64,000 nucleotides of DNA from Methanothrix harundinacea. Lineage in GTDB: Archaea > Halobacteriota > Methanosarcinia > Methanotrichales > Methanotrichaceae. The notes under the pieces were generated by a model, which was not told the origin of the DNA, ran no database searches, and saw only the letters and a list, made by a program, of their open reading frames with translations. Shown piece after piece: positions 15,911 through 23,139 of this stretch. The translations under genes were made by a program, and so were the position numbers. Each line of letters begins with the position of its first letter. Position 1 is the stretch's first letter. Location of the stretch: assembly GCA_002506535.1 (NCBI GenBank), contig DAXT01000004.1, positions 1 to 64,000 of the forward strand. Direction: 5' to 3'.

Positions 15911-16233
15911 TTGGGCCTCAGTGCTCTATCCTCGTTTTCATTAGTCGCATTTTCTTTTAATAATTTCCTAAAAGGCGCGATTCCGTATTCCTGCAAGAGA
16001 CTTTTAAATGGCAAAAGTAAATCCATTTCCTTCTTCATCTCAGTAATCTTTAGAGTTAACGAAACAACATACGCAAAAATAGATATCAAAAGCGTTACGA
16101 TAAACCCAATAGTTGTAAATATAATAGTATCAACATTTATTTGGCTTGAATACGCTTGAGATGTATTTTCTGAGGGAGAGCCCGAGACATATGGTAACAC
16201 TAGCACTATGACTAGCACCAAGACCAATATCAT
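15907..16233 (-). CDS. Small anchored protein with signal-like N-terminus and coiled tail
   Basis: 108 residues: a hydrophobic N-terminus (MILVLVLVIVLVLPYVSG) resembling a signal peptide, a short Ser/Asn-rich linker, a second hydrophobic helix (about 36-60), then a charged helical segment beginning KITEMKKEMDLLLPFK. Not recognised. First gene of a two-gene low-GC operon with the four-helix membrane protein; a membrane-associated pair is plausible, possibly a defence or toxin-like module, but nothing proves that. Confidence 0.55.
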   Translation of the reverse strand: MILVLVLVIVLVLPYVSGSPSENTSQAYSSQINVDTIIFTTIGFIVTLLISIFAYVVSLTLKITEMKKEMDLLLPFKSLLQEYGIAPFRKLLKENATNENEDRALRPK

Positions 16234-16693
16234 GCTTCGTCTCGTTTACCTCTCCTCCTTTCAGATAAATAATTACTGTGCTAGCATGAATAATTTTTGC
16301 CTAGCTAAATATATCCTCGCCAAATAGCTTATTCTTGGTTCGTATGATGAGCACGGAGATTAATAAACCTAGCGTCTGTTTCTGGCTTTCCCTGTGTGCA
16401 CACAATGTTGGTCTGCTTTACCTTCTTCATTCTTTATAATGTCTGTTACTTCAGCCAGGCTGGAACTTGAAGGCTAAGACCGTGATTGAGATCCCTCTCT
16501 CCAGCGCTCACAACTTCTTGAGGCTTCCAAGCATTCTTTTTACGGTACTTGAGATTGCCTACAGAGATACGACGTGTCGGCTATGGTTTTATGGCATTCT
16601 AATAAAATGACATAGATTATAGTAGAGAGATTTCTTACCAATGATGACTCTAAGTTGCAAGCTGCGGAGTATTCAATAAAAATAAAATCGGCT
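16234..16693. other. AT-rich gene-free stretch, possible gene relic
   Basis: 460 bases with no complete gene. A purine-rich SD-like GGAGGAGAGG sits upstream of the small operon. On the minus strand about 45 codons are open near 16470-16600 (ISVGNLKYRKKNAWKPQEV and on) without a start or recognisable family, and could be the eroded remnant of a longer gene. No inverted-repeat termini of an insertion sequence were seen. Confidence 0.4.
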
Positions 16694-17674
16694 TTAAAAG
16701 AAGTTCTCAATCTCGCTGACGGATATCGAGGCCATCCCCAGCTCCCGGAGGTGGTGGGCCATCATATTCGCCCTCCTCCCCTCGGGGTGGTATATCAGCG
16801 CCGCTGCGGGGGAGGTCTTCTCCACCATCCTCATCAGCCCCTTGAAGTCCAGGTGGTCGCTGAGCCTGATCTGGGGGAAGGGCAGATCGCTCCTCCCGGT
16901 GAGGACGTACTTCCTCTCCGATTTCACCCTGGAGAGCTCCCAGGGGGATACGACGTTGAGGTCGGTCCCGTTCTCCTCCATAGGGGTGAAGGGGCCATAG
17001 CCTGGCAACAGCTCCTTAGTCAGAGCGAGGCTCTTATCGTCCATCCCCACCGGCTCTCTGCAGCCCAGTGCCCGGATCAGGGATACTGCCCTCTGGGCCT
17101 TTCCGAAGGCGTAGGCTCCGAAGGTCGCGCCCATCTCAACGGCGTCGCCGAAGCCGACGATGTCGTCCTCGAACCTGCATGCAGGATCCCAGGGGTCGCC
17201 GTAGTTCGCCTCGGTGACGAGGAGATCGCACCGGGGGAGGTTGTCGTAGTTCTTGACGTCCCCGGTGACGAGGACCCGGATCCCCGAATCCGTCTCCCAG
17301 CCGAAGGCGACGGATCCTATGGTATGGCCTGTGGAGTAGGCGGCAACCTCCAGATCGTCGACTTGGATGGAACCGCCGACGGAGACGGTCCTCCCCTCAT
17401 ACCTCCTCTCGTGCCTGATCTCCAGGGCCCGGGCCGTCTCCGTAGAGGCGATGACATCGGGGGATATCATCGCAGACTTGCCGTAGTGGTCGCTGTGGGC
17501 GTGGGTTATGAGGTAGGCGTCGGGCTGCCGGCGCCCCCTGGGCGACCGGCTGGTATCTATGGAGAAGAGGTGGGAGTCGAAACTTAGGGAGAGGTGAGGC
17601 GCGGGCCGGCCGCTGCTGTTCATCCTCCTGACGGGTATCACTCCCGTGTCTTTGAATATGTCGCCTTCCGTCAA
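16694..17674 (-). CDS. MBL-fold exonuclease-like protein
   Basis: 326 residues of metallo-beta-lactamase fold, similar to archaeal proteins annotated as beta-lactamase-fold exonucleases involved in RNA processing. Zinc motif AYLITHAHSDHYGKS (HxHxDH, near residue 60), then YSTGHTIGSVAF (third ligand) and LVTGDVKNYD (bridging Asp). The beta-CASP insertion is short and the C-terminal HPEGRRANMMAHHL region is atypical, so its substrate is uncertain. The start is probably TTG at 17674, with GGAGGGAGA directly upstream. Monocistronic. Confidence 0.8.
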   Translation of the reverse strand: MTEGDIFKDTGVIPVRRMNSSGRPAPHLSLSFDSHLFSIDTSRSPRGRRQPDAYLITHAHSDHYGKSAMISPDVIASTETARALEIRHERRYEGRTVSVGGSIQVDDLEVAAYSTGHTIGSVAFGWETDSGIRVLVTGDVKNYDNLPRCDLLVTEANYGDPWDPACRFEDDIVGFGDAVEMGATFGAYAFGKAQRAVSLIRALGCREPVGMDDKSLALTKELLPGYGPFTPMEENGTDLNVVSPWELSRVKSERKYVLTGRSDLPFPQIRLSDHLDFKGLMRMVEKTSPAAALIYHPEGRRANMMAHHLRELGMASISVSEIENFF

Positions 17675-17898
17675 TCTCCCTCCATGTGAATGAGGCTATA
17701 GCCGGAAGGGGATAAATAGATGGCCCCATAAAACGGCGAGATTTGTCGAAACATTATTTGACAGTATCGTCCTTTGGATTGGACGGATGATAGACGACGT
17801 TGAATCGCGGAGGGGGATTATAAATCTCCCAGAGAAATAGGTCGCCTTCGGACCTCAGCTAACCAGGATGAAGGGTGACGGACACCTCCCCTCCAGCT

Positions 17899-18693
17899 TC
17901 AGAGCGTCTCTCCGTTGAGGGACCTTATGGGGATGACGTAGGGTCGGTCCAGGTCCCTCATCACCACCGCCTCGACCCCGAAGATCGTCCTGATATTCTC
18001 CTTCGTCAGGAGGGTGAGGGGATCGCCGATGGCGTGGACCTTTCCGTCCTTGAGCATCACCAGGGTGTCGGAGTACCTGGCCGCGAGGTTGAGGTCGTGG
18101 ATGGCCATCACCGCCGATATCTTCGTCTTCTTGACTATCGATCTGACGGTGTCGAGGGCCTCCAGCTGGTGCTTGACGTCGAGGTTTGATGTCGGCTCGT
18201 CGAGGAGGAGGACCTGTGGCTCCTGGGCCAGGGCCCGGGCTATGAGGACCCTCTGCTTCTGGCCTCCGGAGAGCTCGGAGAAGTCCTTGAGGGCGAACTC
18301 CTCGACGGCGAGGAGCTTCATCACCTCGACTACCCGGTCGATGTCCTCTTCGGTCACCCGCCATCCCATGTGGGGGCGCCTCCCCATGAGGACGGTATCG
18401 AAGACGGTGGTGGTGAGGGAACTCGTCGTCGACTGGGGGACGTACCCTATGAACTTCGCCACCTCCTGGCGGCTGAGGGACTGCAGATCCCGGCCTCCGT
18501 TCAGGAGGATCGTCCCCTTGGGCTTCAAGATCCGGTCGATGCACTTGATCAGGGTCGTCTTGCCGGAGCCGTTGGGGCCCACCAGGCTCAACACCTCCGA
18601 GTCGCCGACGACGACGTTCAGATCCTCCAGGATCCTGCGGCTGGCGTAGCTGAAGCTGAGATCCTTTATCGTTATCTTCACCAATTGGTCCAT
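17899..18693 (-). CDS. ABC transporter ATP-binding protein (FecE/BtuD type)
   Basis: About 264 residues. Walker A GPNGSGKTT, signature LSGGQKQRVLIARAL, Walker B VLLLDEPTSNLD and the switch His in MAIHDLNLAARY are all intact, closest to iron-chelate/cobalamin importer ATPases. GGAGG is immediately before the ATG at 18693, so a TTG (18684) or GTG (18681) slightly downstream may be the real start. No permease or substrate-binding gene is adjacent, so its partners must be elsewhere. The long leader upstream has a strong hairpin. Confidence 0.88.
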   Translation of the reverse strand: MDQLVKITIKDLSFSYASRRILEDLNVVVGDSEVLSLVGPNGSGKTTLIKCIDRILKPKGTILLNGGRDLQSLSRQEVAKFIGYVPQSTTSSLTTTVFDTVLMGRRPHMGWRVTEEDIDRVVEVMKLLAVEEFALKDFSELSGGQKQRVLIARALAQEPQVLLLDEPTSNLDVKHQLEALDTVRSIVKKTKISAVMAIHDLNLAARYSDTLVMLKDGKVHAIGDPLTLLTKENIRTIFGVEAVVMRDLDRPYVIPIRSLNGETL

Positions 18694-18994
18694 CCTCCAT
18701 CGACGAAACGGCCGCTGAACCGGAGAACCCCTCCAGATGAGCAGACCCAAGCCCTCCGGGCCCAAACCCGGGGGCTTCTTCGCCCTTTTGGTCCCCGCCT
18801 CCTATCGAAGCCTCCGGCGGCATCTCGCTGAGATAGACCATAGGATGGTTAATAAGAATTTCGGTTAGAGTAGTACTATTTAAATCGAAAAAGTACAGAT
18901 AGGCGGCAACGCGCCGGATAGAAAGCGGTCCGATCCGCCGCGGGCTCACAGAAGAGCTTATGACCGATGACGGCGGGATGGACTCGGATCAGAC
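18694..18994. promoter_or_regulatory. Divergent promoter region with leader hairpin
   Basis: About 300 gene-free bases. A minus-strand TATA-like TTTAAATA (about 18876-18883) would give the ABC ATPase gene a leader of roughly 150 bases. It contains a strong stem-loop at 18749-18777 (outer aagccc/gggctt and inner ccggg/cccgg). The right part supplies the oxidoreductase promoter. No B12 or other known riboswitch motif was recognised. Confidence 0.4.
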
Positions 18995-20119
18995 GTGAAG
19001 ATCAGAGAGATGAACCTGGAGAGGGGCGACGTCCTGAGGGTGGTGGTCGTCGGCGGCGGCATGGGCGGAGCGGAGCTGGTCAGAAACGCCGCCACTCGAG
19101 AGGGTCTCGAGCTGGTGGTGGTGGAGCCCAAGGAGATGATCGAGTGCCAGGCGCTCTACCCCGACTACCTCGGCGGGAGGGTCGGAGTCGATGACGTCGT
19201 CGCCCCCCTGGACCCCTTCTGCAGAAAGATGAACGCCGTCCACGTCAGGGACCGGGCGATCGGGGTCGACCTCGTCGAGAAGAGGGTCCTTTGCGCGAAG
19301 AACGATCTCGATTTCGACCTCCTCGTCCTCGCCCCCGGAGCGGTCCAGAACTACTTCGGTATCGAGGGGGAGGAGAAGGCCTTCTCGATAAACACCCTGG
19401 AGGAGACGGTGAGGGCCCGGCGGTTCGTCGAAGAGGCGCGGCCGGAGAAGATCGCCATCATCGGATCGGGACCGACGGGGATAGAGACCGCCTGCCTCCT
19501 GGCGGAGGGGGGCAGCTTCAAGATCTACATAGTCGAGATGATGAACAGGCCCCTTCCAACCCTATCGAAGAACGCATCGATACTGATGGAGAAGATCCTG
19601 GCGGGAAAGGGGGTGGACCTCCTCACGTCAAAACGGGTGGAGTCGATCCGGGACGGCGGGGTGACCTTCGCCGACGGAAGCCGCCTCGATGCCGATATGA
19701 CGATATGGACCGCAGGGGTCAGGCCCGCCCCGCTCGCAGAGGTCCTCGACCTCCCCAAGAAGAACGGCTGGCTCCTATCCGACCGTTATCTGAGGGCGGC
19801 GGGGCGAGAGGAGGTCTTCGTCATCGGAGACTGCGCCTGGATCGAGATAGACGGCAAATTGGCGACCAAGACGGGGATGGAGGCGGAGATCCAGGCCAAG
19901 CACACCGCAAGAAACCTGGCCAGGGTCCGACGGGGGACGGCTCTGAAGCCCTATTCCATAAGGGCGTCCACCGATAGCCCCGTCGCCCTCATCTCGACGG
20001 GGTGCGGCTGCGCCGTCGGGATATACGGAGACCTCTGCGTCCCCATCCCCAAGAGGATCATCTACACCTTCAAGAGCTGGATCGACAAGTCCGTCGTCAG
20101 AAGGTTCAAGGTAGAATAG
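18995..20119 (+). CDS. FAD-dependent pyridine nucleotide oxidoreductase (NDH-2-like)
   Basis: 374 residues with two Rossmann sites: an FAD dinucleotide motif VVVVGGGMGGAELV (about 16-29) and an NAD(P) motif IAIIGSGPTGIETA (about 153-166), plus the late FAD contact VFVIGDCAW. It resembles type II NADH dehydrogenase or sulfide:quinone reductase-like proteins, but catalytic cysteines for sulfide oxidation are not evident. An electron-transfer role is likely; the acceptor is unknown. The GTG start at 18995 or the ATG at 19010 could be used. Convergent with S7. Confidence 0.82.
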   Translation: MKIREMNLERGDVLRVVVVGGGMGGAELVRNAATREGLELVVVEPKEMIECQALYPDYLGGRVGVDDVVAPLDPFCRKMNAVHVRDRAIGVDLVEKRVLCAKNDLDFDLLVLAPGAVQNYFGIEGEEKAFSINTLEETVRARRFVEEARPEKIAIIGSGPTGIETACLLAEGGSFKIYIVEMMNRPLPTLSKNASILMEKILAGKGVDLLTSKRVESIRDGGVTFADGSRLDADMTIWTAGVRPAPLAEVLDLPKKNGWLLSDRYLRAAGREEVFVIGDCAWIEIDGKLATKTGMEAEIQAKHTARNLARVRRGTALKPYSIRASTDSPVALISTGCGCAVGIYGDLCVPIPKRIIYTFKSWIDKSVVRRFKVE

Positions 20120-20139
20120 GATCGCGATAATAAAACGTG

Positions 20140-20170
20140 ACAAAATAAAATTGGGGCGAAAGGCCGCCCG
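20140..20170 (-). terminator. Terminator of the rpo-ribosomal operon
   Basis: After the S7 stop, minus-strand GGGCG (20165-20169) pairs with CGCCC (20154-20158) around a 6-base loop and is followed by CAATTTTATTTTG, a hairpin plus T-rich tract typical of archaeal termination. It marks the operon end immediately after S7. Confidence 0.5.
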
Positions 20171-20183
20171 TGAGCGCTCAAGC

Positions 20184-20747
20184 TCAACGTGCCGCCTTGG
20201 CGACCCTCTCGACGCTGTCCTTTCTGTTCATGGCGAAGCTTCGCACGTCACCCTTCGAGGTGGCGATGATCTCGTCGGCGAGACAGCTCGCCACGGAACG
20301 CTTCGACTTGAACGCCGACCTCTGGGCTCCGGTGGTGATGAACATCAGGGCCATGTCGACCCTCCTCTGGGGAGCCGTATCGACGGCCTTCGGTACGGTG
20401 ATGCCGCCGTACTTGAGACGGACGACCTCCTCCCGGGGGCCGGAGTTGGAGATCGCCCTCGCCAGGACCGTGAGGGGGTTCTCCTTCGTCCTCTGGTGGA
20501 TTATGTCGAAGGCCTCTTCGACGATCTTGTAGGTCTTCATCTTTTTGCCGGTGTTGACCTCCTTCTGCATCATCTTGTTGATGAGCCGCTCGACGATATG
20601 CTGCTCGGACTTCTTGAACTGCTGCCTTGCGTGCCTGCCGCCGGTGTGCATCACCAGCATCGGACGGAGGTTAAAATAGCGCTTTATGCTGAGATCCTGG
20701 ACCTCTATCTCTTCGGGATCCCATTTGTTGAAGATCTTCACGTTCAA
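20184..20747 (-). CDS. rps7: 30S ribosomal protein S7 (uS7)
   Basis: 187-residue head protein of the small subunit. Motifs: LSIKRYFNLRPMLVMHTGG, RLINKMMQKEVNTGKKMKTY, GPREEVVRLKYGGITVPKAVDTAPQRR and the C-terminal RKDSVERVAKAAR. It follows S12 by 4 bases. It is the last gene of the operon: EF-2, EF-1alpha and S10, which follow S7 in many archaea, are not here. Confidence 0.97.
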   Translation of the reverse strand: MNVKIFNKWDPEEIEVQDLSIKRYFNLRPMLVMHTGGRHARQQFKKSEQHIVERLINKMMQKEVNTGKKMKTYKIVEEAFDIIHQRTKENPLTVLARAISNSGPREEVVRLKYGGITVPKAVDTAPQRRVDMALMFITTGAQRSAFKSKRSVASCLADEIIATSKGDVRSFAMNRKDSVERVAKAAR

Positions 20748-20751
20748 GTTA

Positions 20752-21180
20752 TCACCTTACGGGCTTCTCCTTCCGTCCGGAGACCATCTCGCTGAGGGCT
20801 ACGTTGTTTACGCCGACGACCTGGAACCGGACTCCGGGTATATCGCCCTTGGCTCCCCCCATCCTGCCGCCGATCCTCTCCACCACGACCTCGTCGTGCT
20901 CGTCTATGAAACCGATAGCCCCGTCCCCCGGACAGAAGGCGGTGACCTGCCTTCCGTTCTTGATCAGCTGTATCCGGACGCATTTCCTGATGGCGGAGTT
21001 CGGCTGTTTCGCCTCGACGCCGACCTTCTCCAGGACTATGCCTCGAGCCCTCGGCGCGCCACCCAGGGGGTCCGCCTTGACGTTCAGCTTCAGTGCCCTC
21101 CGGCTGTAGTTCATGTCACTCCACCGGAAGCTCTTGCGGTCGCTCTCCAGTTTCCTGGCCGCGTACATTCCCTTTCCCAT
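20752..21180 (-). CDS. rps12: 30S ribosomal protein S12 (uS12)
   Basis: 142-residue decoding-centre protein. Start ATG 21180 (MGKGMYAARKLESDR) with GGTGA 6 bases upstream; a longer open frame upstream overlaps nusA and is rejected. KQPNSAIRKCVRIQLIKNG and the PGDGAIGFIDEHDEVVVE/GGRMGGAKGDIPGVRFQVV loops are diagnostic. Confidence 0.97.
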   Translation of the reverse strand: MGKGMYAARKLESDRKSFRWSDMNYSRRALKLNVKADPLGGAPRARGIVLEKVGVEAKQPNSAIRKCVRIQLIKNGRQVTAFCPGDGAIGFIDEHDEVVVERIGGRMGGAKGDIPGVRFQVVGVNNVALSEMVSGRKEKPVR

Positions 21181-21257
21181 TATTTCACCTAGTTGAATGC
21201 TATATCCATCGCCGACGGTCGACCCGCCGACCTCGAAATCGGGCGCCGGCTTTATCT

Positions 21258-21689
21258 TCACTGGATTATGATGTCGTCCACGCCGTGATGCCTCGAAGAG
21301 AGCATCTTGGCCTTTAATATGTTGCGGCCGTCCCGTCCTATGGCGATGCCCTTGTCCCTATTTGCTACTTCTACATAAGCCAATCGCTTATTGTTTTTGG
21401 AGACGATGGTGACGTTCTTTATCGAGGCCGGCTGGAAGACGTTCTCCAGGAACTCCTTGACGTCGTCGCTATGCTCCACGATCTCGATCTGCTTTCCTAT
21501 CGACTTCTTCACCCGGTTGATGTTGCTGCCCTTCCTCCCGATGGCAGCCCCCATATCTCCCTTCTTGATGACGAATATGATCCTTTCGTTCTCATCGTCG
21601 ATGACGCAGTCTCTGGCGACGCCGCCGGTCAAGCTTTCGAAGAGGGCGATGTACCTTATCCCCTCGGTGGTGAGCTTGAACTCACTCAT
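21258..21689 (-). CDS. nusA: NusA-like KH-domain transcription factor
   Basis: 143-residue archaeal NusA, consisting of two KH RNA-binding domains without the S1 and N-terminal domains of bacterial NusA. GXXG loops are visible in GAAIGRKGSNINRVKK (about 51-66) and IAIGRDGRNILKAK (near 117-130). It overlaps L30e by 8 bases and lies in the canonical rpoA2-L30e-nusA-S12-S7 order. Confidence 0.94.
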   Translation of the reverse strand: MSEFKLTTEGIRYIALFESLTGGVARDCVIDDENERIIFVIKKGDMGAAIGRKGSNINRVKKSIGKQIEIVEHSDDVKEFLENVFQPASIKNVTIVSKNNKRLAYVEVANRDKGIAIGRDGRNILKAKMLSSRHHGVDDIIIQ

Positions 21690-21993
21690 CCTCGTTACCC
21701 CTGATCTCCCTCAGAAGCGCCATGATCTCGGATTCGCCGGGCTCTATCACCGCCAGGGCGGCGACAGAAAAGGGTTTTCCGCAGGCTGCGCCCAGATCCT
21801 TCCCCCTTCCAGAATAATTGTAGACGGGAACCTCCGCCTTATGCAGCTCTCTTGCCACGTCCTCGGGACAGTCGATGGCGTTTATGACCAGCTTCGCCTT
21901 TCCGCTGGCCCCAGCTTCTACCGTCAGGTTTGAGCCGAGAACAACTTTACCGGTTCGAATCGAACTTCTGAGCGCTCTATCAATGTTTATCAT
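21682..21993 (-). CDS. rpl30e: 50S ribosomal protein L30e (eL30)
   Basis: 103-residue L7Ae/L30e-superfamily ribosomal protein: MINIDRALRSSIRTGKVVLGS at the N-terminus and the RNA-binding ELHKAEVPVYNYSGRGKDLGAACGKPF region. Short spacing to rpoA2 (9 bases) and overlap with nusA support an operon. Confidence 0.95.
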   Translation of the reverse strand: MINIDRALRSSIRTGKVVLGSNLTVEAGASGKAKLVINAIDCPEDVARELHKAEVPVYNYSGRGKDLGAACGKPFSVAALAVIEPGESEIMALLREIRGNEDE

Positions 21994-22002
21994 CCTTTTA
22001 CC

Positions 22003-23139
22003 TCATCGCTTCGCGACCAACTTCACGTCGCCCGTTCCCAGCTGTATCGGCTGGCCTACAATGACGTTCTCAGTTACGCCCCTGAGATCGTCCACATCTC
22101 CCCGCACAGCGGCGTCGAGGATGTGGTTTACCGTCACCTCGAAGGCGGCCCTGGCGAGGACGCTCGCTTTCTCGCCAGAGACTCCGTGGCGACCGATCTG
22201 CTTGACCTCGCCGTCGCAGGTCATGATGTCCGCCACCAGCATGATATGTCTCACGTCGACGGAGAGACCCTGCTCTCTCAACGTGTCGGTGGCCTCGTTT
22301 ATTATGGCGTTTCGAGCCGCCTCTATCCCCAGGACATCTCCGATCTCAGTTATATTGTTTGTTTTCGTCCTGGTGGGGTCGACGCCCTGGAACTGGATGA
22401 CCTCCTTCAGAGCCGAGCCCTCGGTGTAGAGGACGTACTCGTCCCCCTCCTTCCTGATGACGACCCTGTTTATCCCCTCGATCCCCTTGAGGGAGATCGT
22501 CTTGATCTTCTCGACGAGCTGGAGGAGGTCGCGGTACGATGGCTCCGGCGGTGTCATTATGATCTGGTTTGCGTGCTGCTCCGCCGGTAGCTTCGTCCCT
22601 TCCGCGAGCCTTCCCGCCACCTCTTCGGCCGTGATCTTCCTCTGGAGGAGTGCGTCCTCGTTCAGCTCGATCACCACGTTCATCTCGGCGAGATCGGTGG
22701 CCATCGACCCCAGATGGAGTATGTTCGTCGACTCGATCGACCAGGCCACCTCCCTCGCTATGTCCCGGTCGAGGGCGTAATCCTTATCGAGCCGGATCGT
22801 CATGGTGGGGGTGCTGGGGATCTTCCTCGCGTCGACGATCTCTATCAGCCTCGGAAGACCGAGGGTGACGTTGATCTCGGCGACCCCCGCGTAGTGGAAG
22901 GTCCTCATGGTCATCTGGGTGCCGGGCTCGCCGATGGACTGGGCCGCCACGACCCCCACCGCCTCGCAGGGCTCGACCTTCGACCTGCGGTAGTCGGCGA
23001 CGACCGTCTCGGTGATCTCGCTGAACTGCTCCTCGGAGACCTCTACATCCTGTAGCTCACCCTCCAGGGCTCTTCTTATGCTCTGGGGCAACGGGAGGCC
23101 CTCGATCCTCTTTGAGACCTCCTTCTCCGACAGATTCAT
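22003..23139 (-). CDS. rpoA2: DNA-directed RNA polymerase subunit A''
   Basis: 378 residues, the C-terminal part of the largest polymerase subunit (split in archaea). Motifs: EAVGVVAAQSIGEPGTQMTMRTFHYAG (bridge helix to trigger loop) and DVRHIMLVADIMTCDGEVKQIGRHG. Its ATG overlaps the rpoA1 stop (ATGA at 23136-23139). Confidence 0.97.
   Translation of the reverse strand: MNLSEKEVSKRIEGLPLPQSIRRALEGELQDVEVSEEQFSEITETVVADYRRSKVEPCEAVGVVAAQSIGEPGTQMTMRTFHYAGVAEINVTLGLPRLIEIVDARKIPSTPTMTIRLDKDYALDRDIAREVAWSIESTNILHLGSMATDLAEMNVVIELNEDALLQRKITAEEVAGRLAEGTKLPAEQHANQIIMTPPEPSYRDLLQLVEKIKTISLKGIEGINRVVIRKEGDEYVLYTEGSALKEVIQFQGVDPTRTKTNNITEIGDVLGIEAARNAIINEATDTLREQGLSVDVRHIMLVADIMTCDGEVKQIGRHGVSGEKASVLARAAFEVTVNHILDAAVRGDVDDLRGVTENVIVGQPIQLGTGDVKLVAKR

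Noticed and set aside
16470..16600. Minus-strand 45-codon open stretch as a gene
   Set aside because: No start, no SD and no recognised similarity; kept only as a possible relic.
17855..18949. Longer minus-strand frame overlapping the ABC ATPase
   Set aside because: Different reading frame, Pro/Arg-rich and without motifs; the ATPase frame has Walker A, signature and Walker B.
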